Positions 17,401 through 26,658 of a stretch of 32,164 bases of DNA are shown piece after piece; within the stretch, counting starts at the first letter, position 1; each line of letters begins with the position of its first letter. A program made the translations under genes and the position numbers. The DNA comes from Candidatus Kuenenia hertensis. GTDB taxonomy: Bacteria; Planctomycetota; Brocadiia; Brocadiales; Brocadiaceae. The stretch is taken from NCBI GenBank assembly GCA_021646465.1, contig SOET01000045.1, forward strand, positions 1 through 32,164, read 5' to 3'. The notes under the pieces were generated by a model. That model ran no database searches and had not been told where the DNA came from. It saw only the letters and a program-made list of their open reading frames with translations.

Positions 17401-17743
17401 TGCTTCGAGGGGGTTTCTCCTGAGCGGTAAAGAGATTCTTCCCTGCCTGTCGGCAGACAGGGACTCCGCTCAGAATGACAAAGCCTGTCCTGTGTGAAGT
17501 GAACGGAGCGAAGGACTCAGCAGAGCATTCACAGTCATCCCGGAGTACATTTTCACTCTTTGATAATCTGATTACCGATAATCTCGGTTGTTTGATGAGT
17601 CCAATATTTTGCAAGTACGATTCTGCTTTGATTTGTTCTAAAGAGATTGGTGGTTCAAAGGTTTTTACGGACTCAAAGTCTATTGCGAGCCAGTTTGTAT
17701 CTTTGGTTGTAAGGCATTGATAGGGTGGTTTTGATATCTGCAT
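17393..17743 (-). pseudogene. Unidentified gene start fused to a dispersed repeat
   Basis: A 116-residue open frame. The first about 60 residues (MQISKPPYQCLTTKDTNWLA onward) look like normal protein but match nothing I know. The rest (from about residue 70, CECSAESFAPFTSHRTG to the end) is translated from the palindromic repeat at 17432-17480 and its flank, so it is not ancestral coding sequence. The likely history is insertion of the repeat into a gene. It begins 36 nt after the toxin gene on the same strand. Confidence 0.5.
17432..17480. repeat. Palindromic dispersed repeat, family A, copy 2 (long form)
   Basis: On the + strand it reads GAGATTCTTCCCTG, then CCTGTCGGCAGACAGG, then GACTCCGCTCAGAATGACA. 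The core folds as CCTGTC/GACAGG, and TCCCTG pairs with CAGGGA. The reverse form, GTCATTCTGAGCGGAG with GAAGAATCTC at the other end, is a motif I know as a high-copy noncoding repeat in several environmental bacterial lineages. The core is shared with 402-431 and the arm with 22127-22152. Confidence 0.75.
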
Positions 17744-17779
17744 GATGACAAATACATTTTTGCCTGAACGGCTGTAAAT

Positions 17780-18129
17780 CTATAATCCAAGGCTGTATCT
17801 TACGGCATTTTCAATCTTTCTCATTGTTTCATCTGAAACCTTACCAGCGGGTTGTTTTGGAAACCTGGCTTGATCTATCGAGCGTATTTGAAAACAAAGG
17901 AATACTGTTTCTATTGGCAAGCCACTCTCTGACGGTGATACGCAAATATTGGTAGGATAATCATGGGAAATGTTTTCGCCTTTTGTTCCGACAACTACAG
18001 TTACTACGAGGGGTAGTTTGTTAATAGCATCTATAGATAAGACCAAATCCGGGCGTGTTCCCGTCTGTTCTTTCCCTTTTACTGGATTTTTAAGTCCACA
18101 AAGTATATTTCCCCTCTCTTGACAGCCAT
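17780..18129 (-). pseudogene. MazF/PemK-type toxin, frameshifted
   Basis: From the ATG at 18129 the frame reads MAVKRGEIYFVDLK and then stops. Switching frame at the A run near 18090 it goes on as NPVKGKEQTGTRPDLVLS and to the stop at 17780. Joined, this is a complete MazF-fold toxin: RGEIYFVDL is the usual start, the EQTGTRP loop is conserved, and VVVVG and TNICVSPSESGLP are later blocks. The normal enzyme cuts mRNA. The A run is one base short or two long. Its ATG overlaps the antitoxin stop (TAATG), typical of toxin-antitoxin operons. Confidence 0.8.
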
Positions 18130-18365
18130 TATATTTTTACCAACCCATCCAATTCAGTGCCAGTGAATTCAGAATTAATCTTTCTTATCTCAAGCTGAAT
18201 CTCCGGGTCAAATGCCATTGCAGTAAGTTGGGTTTCAATAGTTTTTTGCTTATTTAATGCATCACCTCTAAGTTGACGCGCAAGCCGTTCGAACAAACAT
18301 AATTGCTCATCTCGGGATAATTGCTTAATCTTTTTTTCAATATCTTCAATAGTAGATGTTGCCAT
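18129..18365 (-). CDS. Antitoxin of the MazF-type pair
   Basis: A 78-residue acidic-basic helical protein beginning MATSTIEDIEKKIKQLSRDE. The ATG at 18365 is preferred to an upstream one at 18416 because AAGGAG lies just before it. No classic AbrB or RHH fold is obvious. The assignment rests on its size and on the 1-nt overlap with the MazF-like frame. Sequences of the type 'LSRDEQLCLFERLARQLR' recur in small antitoxins next to PemK toxins. With the toxin broken it may be a free remnant. Confidence 0.65.
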   Translation of the reverse strand: MATSTIEDIEKKIKQLSRDEQLCLFERLARQLRGDALNKQKTIETQLTAMAFDPEIQLEIRKINSEFTGTELDGLVKI

Positions 18366-18466
18366 AACTACTTTTCTCCTTCTTAAATAAGTATTGTTTA
18401 TATAGAAAACTTTCAAAGAACTGCATTGTTGCCAATATTCAGCAATTAGTTGTAAATGTATAAAAA

Positions 18467-18480
18467 ACAGGTTAACCTGT
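18467..18480. repeat. 14-bp perfect palindrome
   Basis: ACAGGTTAACCTGT is its own reverse complement. It lies about 100 nt upstream of the antitoxin start, so it could be an operator for autoregulation of the toxin-antitoxin pair, as is usual for such operons. No second site was seen. Confidence 0.4.
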
Positions 18481-18683
18481 CAACAAGCATCTAACAGGGA
18501 GCATTCCCGATCTAAACAGTAGTAGTTTTTTATTTTTACTTCAAATGACTCATACTCCACTTCACTCATGGCAAACTCGGGTTCGATGATTTTTATTTCT
18601 TCGTAGGTTAGTCCAAAGAGTTTGTAGACAAGCTGACCAAAGTGTATTCGCTCCCTTTCATCCTCTCTTAAAAGAAATTGGAG
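18480..18683 (-). pseudogene. Remnant of a type IIG restriction-methylase C-terminal tail
   Basis: In the same frame as the SEC-C gene, after its TAG stop, the - strand continues LQFLLREDERERIHFGQLVY, KLFGLTYEEIKIIEPEF and so on to a stop at 18480. The block QLVYKLFGLTYEEIKIIE is the same as the tails of the genes at 20172 and 19078 (LVYKLYGLTxxEIxIVxG). This is the C-terminal signature of Eco57I-like type IIG proteins, here without the enzyme. Confidence 0.65.
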
Positions 18684-18875
18684 CTAGTTGTTGAGAATTT
18701 CCTTTGCAATGTTATCCTGAGTTTTTTTTAGTATTTCATCGTAGACCTCGGTTGGTATATATTCAACAGACCAATTATTCGATGTATTTTTAGTACAACA
18801 ACATTTTTTGTATTTCTTTCCACTACCGCAAGGACACAGAGTGTTTCTACCATGCTTACTTGTGTTTTTGTGCAT
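18684..18875 (-). CDS. Short SEC-C motif protein
   Basis: A 63-residue protein with RNTLCPCGSGKKYKKCC near the start (residues about 10-26), the zinc-binding SEC-C motif of SecA and many other proteins. No other domain is present. It ends in an in-frame TAG, beyond which the frame runs on into a type IIG tail remnant, so it may be the front end of a truncated longer protein. The Shine-Dalgarno signal is weak. Function unknown. Confidence 0.55.
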   Translation of the reverse strand: MHKNTSKHGRNTLCPCGSGKKYKKCCCTKNTSNNWSVEYIPTEVYDEILKKTQDNIAKEILNN

Positions 18876-19077
18876 AATTTCTAAGCCACTTTTACTGCTT
18901 CTTTGTTTACCATTAAAACCCTATTTTTCCTCATCTTTTAATTATTTTTGTAACAGTTTCTTGGGAGTATAAATGGAGCAAACAAGTTTATGAATAACAA
19001 TTCTCGGAAAGTCTGCAAAGATTTGCTCCCCTTTCTCCACAATTTTTTTAATGGTTTAAAAGTTTTGTAGAGCATAT

Positions 19078-19923
19078 TTAAAATTTATCTATAATGTCAG
19101 TAATGATTTTTTCTAATCGATAGTAATCTTCATAATAATCGATATAAGCGTCAAAAGCTCTTTCAGTGTCAGGTGTATGAATATGAATTTCTAAAAATGA
19201 ATTTGTACCGGCTAAACTCCATATTGAAGGATCTATCTGCAATTTTAAATACTTTTTCGTTTTCGAGTCCTTTGGATTGTAATTATGTTCAATAAGTTTA
19301 TTTCTCGTTTCAGAAAATCTCTTCACGAAATTCTGTTCTGGATGTTGGGTGTTTATTAGTTGTAAAGTTTCTAGCAATTTGATACATTTATTACCATGAT
19401 GATACATCCCGTATAGGCTAACCCCAATTAGTTCATTAAGATGCAGCATTTTCAATCTGTCTCCAAAAGTTTCGTTGATACATGCTACTTTATTGAATCT
19501 TAATTGCTCAAAACTGAAATAAAAGAACTTAAATGAATCGTACAAAAAACGATAATTTTGCCTTTCCTTATTCCAATTTTTACCAAACGATTTCCATTTG
19601 TTGTTCCAATTATCTTGAAAAGTGCCTATAACATTCTGTTGTCCTTGATTTTTTTGGAATTTATCAAAAGCATTTTCATCTCCAAAGATTGTGCAACGAG
19701 AAACATTATCATGCACTTTAACAATTGTCGTTGAATCTATTAATTTTTGAATATCAGGATTTCCCATTCTATTTATCTCTCCTTCTACTATTTTTATCTC
19801 TTTTTCTGTTAATCCATAGAGTTTATAAACAAGCTGGTCAATCTGTCTTTCCATCGTTGACGTGTCGGCATCTGGGTCTTTTTGTTTTGTGGCGAGGATT
19901 TGGTCATGCCATGTAATTTTCAT
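19078..19923 (-). CDS. Chimeric protein: type IIG tail joined to a possible HEPN domain
   Basis: A 281-residue intact frame. Residues 8-46 (ILATKQKDPDADTSTMERQ then QLVYKLYGLTEKEIKIVEG) are the C-terminal tail of an Eco57I-type enzyme. The remaining about 230 residues do not match any family I know. They are rich in aromatic and charged helices and contain ETRNKLIEHNY (about residue 209), an R-x5-H pattern like the catalytic Rx4-6H of HEPN RNases and toxins. The start ATG lies within the end of the RAYT remnant (20-nt overlap). It may be the truncated end of a larger enzyme or a new small fusion. Whether it is translated is uncertain. Confidence 0.5.
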   Translation of the reverse strand: MKITWHDQILATKQKDPDADTSTMERQIDQLVYKLYGLTEKEIKIVEGEINRMGNPDIQKLIDSTTIVKVHDNVSRCTIFGDENAFDKFQKNQGQQNVIGTFQDNWNNKWKSFGKNWNKERQNYRFLYDSFKFFYFSFEQLRFNKVACINETFGDRLKMLHLNELIGVSLYGMYHHGNKCIKLLETLQLINTQHPEQNFVKRFSETRNKLIEHNYNPKDSKTKKYLKLQIDPSIWSLAGTNSFLEIHIHTPDTERAFDAYIDYYEDYYRLEKIITDIIDKF

Positions 19924-20115
19924 CCTTCTCCCAGTTCAAAGGATTGTTGATAATGTATTCACGTATTTTATTCAACTCGGATTCAGTGCGGATAATGCGG
20001 TCGTAGAACCTTAATTGCCAAACCTGGCAGCCAGTCGTTTGTCGGATTGCATTAATGCGCCTTGATGAAAATGTCTTAAATGCACGAACAAATTCAGATA
20101 ATCCATGATTGGGTT
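19904..20115 (-). pseudogene. C-terminal remnant of a REP-associated tyrosine transposase (RAYT)
   Basis: About 70 residues, from NHGLSEFVRAFKTFSSRRIN to REYIINNPLNWEKDENYMA. The VWQ...FYDRIIRTESELNKIREYI block, with the tyrosine of the Y1 family just before it in FYDRII, and the final NNPLNW are the C-terminal end of RAYT/Y1_Tnp proteins. The HUH half is missing. The frame opening further upstream to 20206 is only read-through of the type IIG tail and the palindrome. RAYTs move REP-like palindromes, and a 33-bp palindrome lies directly beside this fragment. Confidence 0.78.
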
Positions 20116-20163
20116 TTGTAGAGACATGCCTTGTAGAGACAGGTTTCAAACCTGTCTCTACAA
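20116..20163. repeat. 33-bp perfect palindrome with a partial direct copy, family B
   Basis: TTGTAGAGACAGGTTT (20131-20146) and AAACCTGTCTCTACAA (20148-20163) form a perfect 16-bp arm pair around a single C. The preceding 15 nt (20116-20130) repeat its first 10 bases, TTGTAGAGAC. The copy at 27942-27971 shares the outer TGTAGAGRCA and TGYCTCTACA. The element separates the end of the type IIG gene from the RAYT fragment. Confidence 0.85.
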
Positions 20164-20171
20164 TAAAAACA

Positions 20172-23100
20172 TCAACCCTTTCCCGCCACAATTGCAATCT
20201 CGTCATCGGTTAAACCGTATAATTTATAAACCATCTTGTCAATCCCTTTTTCAAGTGCCAACGTGTCAGCATTGGGGGTCTTTTTGCTTTAGAGAAAGGA
20301 TTTGGTCAACGAGGGTGATGAAGGGCTGCTGGGCTTTTAAATGAATATCCTTTACAGGCAGCTTATCTATGTAATACTTATCGAAATGCATTGTTCTTAC
20401 TGCTCTATTAAAAACAAACCAGTAATAGAACCATGAAGCAAGTTGTGAATTAAGTATTGCAAGCACATACTGAAGCGCAAACTTATCTACAGTTAAATGA
20501 GTATTCATTACTGTATCAAGGGTTAAAAACCCCTCAGTATAAATTGTTGCCATGATGATTATCCTGTCGTATGGATTCATAATATGAGCAACAATATTTT
20601 GGGATAAAATTTTAGGTTTTAAAAGCTCTTTGACTTTTGTACCGGACAAAATTTCCTTAGGCAAGGTTATGTTATCAATGTCTCCATAGATTTTATATTT
20701 GCCAATGTTTTTGCCTCTTAAAATCGGTTGTCCCGATTTTGATATCCTGCGTTGAAATGGCAAACCTCTAAATGTTTTTGATATTTCGGAAAGCAGTACC
20801 GTATTCTGCCGTAATTTATCCAGAATGCCTTGTATTCTGTTGTCAACATACATCGGCAAAATATCGAGCCGGTCTATAAGTTTATAATCACCTTTACCGT
20901 TGACTTTTATTTCTCCATCCCACCCTTCTCCGGCAGAAAATTGGTAAGAGCTACCAGCTGTTTCTTTTGAGATGCAAATAATTGTCTGCTCTAATAACAC
21001 TGCTTCAAATGCTTTACAGACGTCAATAACCGATAACAACCTGTTCTTATGGGTAACTAACGATCTCGTTTTTTCCAGCCTTCATAAAAAGATAAAGATT
21101 TTGGGATAATGCAGGCTATTACGCCTTTAGAGTTGGTTAATTTGTTGCCAACTTCTATAAAGAAGGACGCTGAATTTTTTTGTCTGTCAAAAAGTTTATA
21201 ATTTCCCGTAAGGTATTCAATATCATCAATTTCCGCTCCATAAGGCGGATTCCCAATCACCACATCAAACCCATCTTTAACGCCAAACATCCACTCAGAG
21301 TCAAAGAAGGGTGCGGAGGTATTTTGGTCGTAAGGATCCCATGCGGCAATTTTTTTGGCAGTGGCAGGTTGGAAGTCGTGATTCTTTATGAGCAATTCCG
21401 CCAGTTCATCACGCAGTTGCTTGTCTTTTATGCGGCAGTTTTCCTTACGCCGGGGCGTCCTGGCTGCAAAGTAATCGTGGCGTACTTTTTTCAGTTCTGT
21501 CTTTTTCTTTTCTATATTCGGGTTGGTAAAAAGATGGGGCGTTCTTTTTCCAATCCTATCAGTGTGTTGGCTGCCACAAATTTGGTTTCAAGGTTTGGCA
21601 GGGGACGTATGCCAAGGTTTTCCTTGCTATAGTTTACCCTCTGGTCAACAATCAGGGAGATAAAGAACCGCAGTTTTGCTATCTGTACGGCGATGGGTTG
21701 TATATCAATCCCATAAATACAGTTCTCAATGAGGTACAGCTTGTGGCCATAGTCCAGCTCGTTGTTATTAAATGCCTCTTCAATATCCCTGCGTGTGTTC
21801 TGCCTGTCTTCAATCACCTTCTCCCTGATGCGGGTGTCTGAAATGCCTTCGGCTTCTTCAATGAGTTTATCTACCGTGCTTAGCTGCTGGTGTTTCCAGT
21901 GGACGTTGTTGGGGTCAAGTTTGTGCAGCATATGAACCATCTTGTGCAATATGCCCATGGGGAAGGTGCCGGAGCCGCAGGCAGGGTCCACAATTTACAG
22001 GTATCTATTGCATTAATCAGCGCTTCGGTTTCTGCAGTATTGAAGGGGTTTGGGTTTTCAGAGTAACTTAGCAGGTCACGCAATCTTTCTTCATCTTTAT
22101 CAGTACCGTTAGCGCCTTTGCTTGGTGATCCTTAGCTTTACTCAGAATGACATTGCAGGACAGACTGTTTAAGGCAGGCAATCAATGATTCATCCACCAT
22201 GTAGTTCACGATCTCACGGGGTGTATAAAACGAACCGGTCTGCTTGCGGGCAGTGGTCCTCGTTTCGGGATTGTAGTTTGCTAAAAGATTTTCAAATACC
22301 TTGCCCAGTAATTCGGGGTCGAGGGCTATTTCTTCTTCAATGGGCGTGTTTTCTGTAATAGTGAATTTGTAGCTGTTCAGGATGTCAATAAGTCCGCGCA
22401 CCTTTTCTTTGCTTTTTTTGGGCGAACCGTAAATCTTACTCAGATCGACTTCCACACCCTTCTCATTAAAAAAGAGTTCGTCCGGCACTTTAAGCACATT
22501 ATCTTCCCGGTCGCTGAAACTATCAATGCGGATGCGCCTTCGTTTGTTCTTTTCGTCCAGTTCCTTATCGAGACATTCAAACAAACCGCCGTTGAGGAAA
22601 GGGATCGGGGCAAAGTATTGTTCCAGTGTTTCAGTTGGCCTTACAAATTCACTCTCATAGCGGAATACGTTGTGAATGAAATAATGCCCGTCCCTGCCGC
22701 TGTCATTTTTCGTCCCGAACCTGCGCTTGCCCATTTCAGTGTTTAACGTGGCAAAGAACAGATTCTGCAGGATTGCTTTGTAGTAAGTGCTTTGCCTGCT
22801 GTCAGTATATTTGAGCAGTTTCTTCAGTTCCTTTTCATCAAATAATTCATCCGGTATCAACCTTTTTTCCTTCAAAAACCAGACAAATATTAAACGGGTA
22901 ATCAGGCGGATAACGCCGGTTGCATTCCGGACGTCTTTTTCCTTTTCTGCATCATCGGGGAATTCCACTTCCTGTATAGCCCGGAAATACCAGTTGGCAA
23001 TTTCCTTAAAAAATCGTTTATTGAGTTCTTTGGTATCCAGCGTATTCTGCCAGGCATTGTGCAATTCAACAAAATTGGTGAATTTGTGTTTGATTTTTAG

Positions 23101-23730
23101 CTCGTCAAATGAAAGGTCGAAGAGGATTTCTATGTGGGCGCAGTGGGTGACAACCCCATCTTCCACCCCCGTCCTGCGGACACCCCCGCCAGCGTGGGAT
23201 ATGCAGATGTCTTTGATGAGGGTTACTTTCTCCAGCACGTCTTTGCTTTCGTCCCGTTTGTGCAGCCTGCGGTTGATGACAGAAAGGGTAAGCGAAAAAC
23301 CGTGTTTGAATAAAATCATTACGGGCATGGGAAACAGGCGATTGACTTCGCGGGTGATGTGTGAAAGTTCTGTTCTGCTGTAATGTTCTTTTGCCAGTTC
23401 TATGGCAAAAAATAAATATGTTTCAATGACGGTGCTGTTGACCTGTCTGGTATCAAACAGTGATAACTGACCCGAAATCTCTTCCTTTGATAACTGAAAT
23501 AGCAGGTCAACGTATTTCCACTCTCTTACCAATGCCCTGTCTTCGTCAAACCGGGAGTGATTATTTACGAAAGCATCTTTGAATGTGGTATAGGATGGTT
23601 TTTCCACAGGCGCCCGGCGTTCAGTAATATAGCCAAGGGTCTAAAACAGATTTAACGCATTTTCGGAAAGGTTGCCATTGTTAAACTGCTGAATGGCTTC
23701 CTTTATTTTTTGTCTGAGGTCTTTACTCAT
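20172..23730 (-). pseudogene. Eco57I-like type IIG restriction-methylase, multiply broken
   Basis: The original gene begins at ATG 23730 (MSKDLRQKIKEAIQQF), with a TAG at 23641 where Gln is expected. The methylase motifs appear in order: DPACGSGTFPMG (SAM site, about 21970) and GNPPYGAEIDD (catalytic NPPY, about 21250); TGSFYTPREIVNYMVDESL precedes them. Breaks: the stop at 23641; a repeat insertion and frame loss around 22000-22138; frameshifts near 21540, 21062 and 20272. The tail reads ADTLALEKGIDKMVYKLYGLT and ends at 20172. Such enzymes methylate adenine and cut at a distance with one chain. It follows an orphan HigA and a helicase, as in helicase-plus-methylase defence loci. Nothing here should be functional. 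Confidence 0.88.
22127..22152. repeat. Dispersed repeat, family A, degraded arm inside the type IIG gene
   Basis: GATCCTTAGCTTTACTCAGA followed by ATGACA matches the arm GATTCTT...CCGCTCAGAATGACA of the copy at 17432-17480. It sits exactly where the type IIG reading frame turns to nonsense (…LKQ then SVLQCHSE-stop) and resumes downstream at LRDLLSYSENPNPF. It is therefore a probable insertion that interrupted the gene. Confidence 0.55.
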
Positions 23731-23783
23731 TAATATTGCTTTAATTCATTCCTAAGGTCTATAAAAAAAATCTGATGTGTACT

Positions 23784-24080
23784 TTATTTCTTAACTAAAT
23801 CCTTATATTTTCCAACAGCTATGGTAACTTTTGATTGGAATCGGTCTTCGGCCACTTCTAAATCGTAACGGGATTGCAAATTCATCCAAAATCCAGGCTC
23901 AATGCCGAACAACCTGCCAAGGCGGATGGTGGTGTCGCCGGTTATAGACCTTTTGCCTAAGACAATCTCATTAATGCGCCGGGGTGACATTCCGGTTTCC
24001 CGCGCCAGCAGGTTTTGGCTTATTCCCATCGGCTCCAAAAACTCCTCAAGGAGAATTTCACCAGGATGGATAGGTTTCAT
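23784..24080 (-). CDS. higA: HigA-family antitoxin without toxin
   Basis: A 98-residue XRE-type helix-turn-helix protein. MKPIHPGEILLEEFLEPMGIS is the standard HigA start; NLLARETGMSPRRINEIVLGKRSITGDTTIRLGRLFG (about 24-60) is the HTH region, and FWMNLQSRYDLE closes the domain. GGAGG lies before the ATG. A HigB toxin gene would usually precede it, but only 97 nt separate it from the helicase end, so it is alone. It may act as a regulator of the defence genes on both sides. Confidence 0.88.
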   Translation of the reverse strand: MKPIHPGEILLEEFLEPMGISQNLLARETGMSPRRINEIVLGKRSITGDTTIRLGRLFGIEPGFWMNLQSRYDLEVAEDRFQSKVTIAVGKYKDLVKK

Positions 24081-24177
24081 TTTTTACCTCCAGTGTTAAT
24101 GATAGTCGGTTGTTTCTACATAGCTTTAAGTTAACGTATGGAAATTTCAATCGCACGTGTTAAAAGATACCGTAGGC

Positions 24178-26638
24178 CTACTTTATGACTAACCAGGTTA
24201 CTAATTCAAAATTGTCCATATTATTCACCTGTTTTGACTGTGGAATCAATAATGCTCTCCGGTCAGAGGTAAGTTTTTGGTTCATCCGTTTTTTGAATAT
24301 ATGGCATATCTTATCCACGGCTTTTTTGAGCAGTTCCGTATATTTACTCATTTCCTCGCCATTCCTGGTTTCTGTATTGAACAATTCACAAAGCTTCTCA
24401 TAAGGCTCTTTGCGTCCCTGGCACATCAGCCGATATATTTCCAGTATCTGTTTGGCATTGGTGTAGTTGAAACGAACCGTTCCATCTTCCCGAATATAAA
24501 CTAAAAAGTATGGTTGCAAGGGACTTACTTCTTCGTTGCCGTCCGTATCTCCTTTTTGTTTCAAACAAAATATTACACCAGGTCTGATAATTTCTTTTTC
24601 TGCTCCGGCAAAGCGGCTTGTATCCGACGGTTGTGCATGAATGCCTGAGGGTGAAGGGACAACGGCGTATAACCCGAGGGGGGCTTCCTCCAGTTTCCTG
24701 CGGTTGTTTGCTATAAAACCGAGCAATTCTATCCGGAAATCATCTAATGTAAAGTCGGTTAATGAAATACTTTCGTGCATTTCTTCAAGATCGAGTACTT
24801 CGTTTTGCAGTTTTTTCAGTTGCCGGTTGCGGTATCTTAAATCATCGGTGATGAGTTCTTCAATCTGCTCGGTGTTCAGGATATTATCGTCTCCTGTAGC
24901 GGTAACATCCACCAATGCCATGCGAGCCTCCACGCGTTCTTTCAGGTTGATGTAATTATCGGGGTCTTTGGTAGGCCAGAAGTTTACCAGTTGGATTTTA
25001 TTATTCCTGCTTCCCAGTCGGTCAATACGGCCAAAAACGCTGGATGATGCGGACAGGATTCCAGTGAATATCGTAGTTAACCAAAAAATCACAATCCTGC
25101 AGATTCTGCCCTTCGCTGATGCAGTCGGTAGCGATCAGTATATCAATCTCACCTTCCTGCGGCATGGATTTCATTAATTCCCTGCATTTAGAAATGGGAG
25201 AAAAGTTAGAGAGGATGTTTGAGAAATCATTTTTTCCTAATGTGGTTTGTGTGCTGCTGCCCGTCACCAATGCAATATGCAGCCATAAATCTTTTTTAAC
25301 CCAATCTTTCAGGCAATCGTAAAGGTATTGAGCCGTATCGGCAAATGCGGTAAAGACAATTACCTTCCTGTTGTTGCTGTTCAGTGGTTGATTAATTTTT
25401 TGTTCGATTAGTTTTTGAAGGTCTTTCAATTTTGCGTCACGTTCCGGGGTTACCGCAACTGCCGTATTATACAAGTCATTGAGGGCTTCTTTGTCTTTTT
25501 TTAAATCGTTTAACCAATCTTCCAGACGTAAATCAGCTAAATCAAATTTCAATTTTTTCCCTACCTGCCATTGTTCAAGATCATCGGTATTTTCTTCTAA
25601 TTCGTCTTCATCCGGTTCCAATGTTTCCAAAACCTCTTCCTGCGATTTAGCGTTTGATTTAAGGAATTCATTGATTCTGCTTTCAAGTTTTTCAATCTTC
25701 TGAATCGTTCTGTTCATAGAAATCTCAAATGATTCAATGGAACTTTCCAGACGTTTCAGGAAGTTTACTTTCATCATCCCGATGAGGAAGTGTTCACGGT
25801 CGCTCTGCTTAAAGGCAAGGACTTCGGTATCGGCTAATACCTCGTATTTTTCTTTCTTTTCTTCCTTCACATAGGCAGAAGGGTTAAATACCGAAAGCTT
25901 GTATTGCAGGATTTTTTTTGTTCAGCGTATCGTAGGTAAAGAAACGGTCTTTTATATCAATATTCGGGTAGAGGGAATGGGGTTTTAACCGCTCCGGGAA
26001 TTTCCCTATTTATAGTACCATCCTCCTTGGCCTTTTCCATTGGATTACCGCGAAAATTACGGGACTCATCGATAACTACCAAATCATAGGCGCCCCAATT
26101 GAAGTTTTCAAGGTCTATGCCGTTTGCATCGGATTTGCCGGTTATTCTGCCAAGGTCGGTATGGTAAAGGACGGTATAGTTAAACCGGTCTCCGATAAAC
26201 AAATTAAGCACGTTGTTCTGGTTTGCCTGGTAGATTATCCAGTTGGCGGAGAGTTTTTTAGGGCAAAGTACCAGCACCCGGTAGTTCAGTAATTCAAAAT
26301 AGCGGATGACCGCCAATGCCTCAAAAGTTTTACCCAGTCCGACGCTGTCTGCTATGATGCAGCCATTATGTTTCAGGATTTTATTGATAGCGCCTTTTAC
26401 GCCGTCTTTCTGGAAGTCGTACAGCATATTCCAGATTTCACTTTCAAAAAACCCGATACGTTCATCCAGTAGGCCGCCGAGCTTCTGTTCATCAAGATAG
26501 TTTTCAAAGATTTTTGTATGCGTAGATAGTGAAATATGCCGAAACTATTGATACATTTGTGCCTTGTTTTACATTATCTATAAGGAACTGACCTACAGTA
26601 CCGTTCTTATGATTGTCACGGATTGAGGTATTGTCCAT
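24178..26638 (-). pseudogene. SNF2-type helicase with PLD-like start, broken and internally deleted
   Basis: Start ATG at 26638 (MDNTSIRDNHKNGTVGQFLI, then VSIVSAYFTIYAYKNL), typical of the N-terminal PLD-like part of defence helicases. A deletion then joins it out of frame to IFENYLDEQKLGGLLDERIG, Walker A ADSVGLGKTFE and motif II VIDESRNFRG (usually DESH). The frame breaks near 25957, where the middle of the helicase is also missing. The C-terminal helicase part, IATDCISEGQNLQDCDFLVN, ends in a shift caused by one extra A in the run near 25034, before RIDRLGSRNN. The end at 24178 is complete. The intact protein would be about 1,000 residues; this one cannot work. Confidence 0.88.
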
Positions 26639-26658
26639 AAGCGCAATTTTCCAGACGG

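Noticed and set aside
17361-18512. The 14-mer GGAGCATTCCCGAT present near 17361 and near 18499
   Set aside because: It is short, in different contexts and frames, and has no extended match on either side, so it may be chance or a small recombination scar.
18684-23643. Two in-frame TAG codons (18684-18686 and 23641-23643) as a sign of amber recoding
   Set aside because: TAG also ends intact core genes such as trpD, and both cases lie in genes with further frameshifts. Plain nonsense mutation is the simpler reading.
16824-26638. The many frameshifts as sequencing errors
   Set aside because: Errors should also hit the long core genes nearby, which are whole, including an 810-residue one. The island also has large internal deletions and repeat insertions that base errors do not explain.
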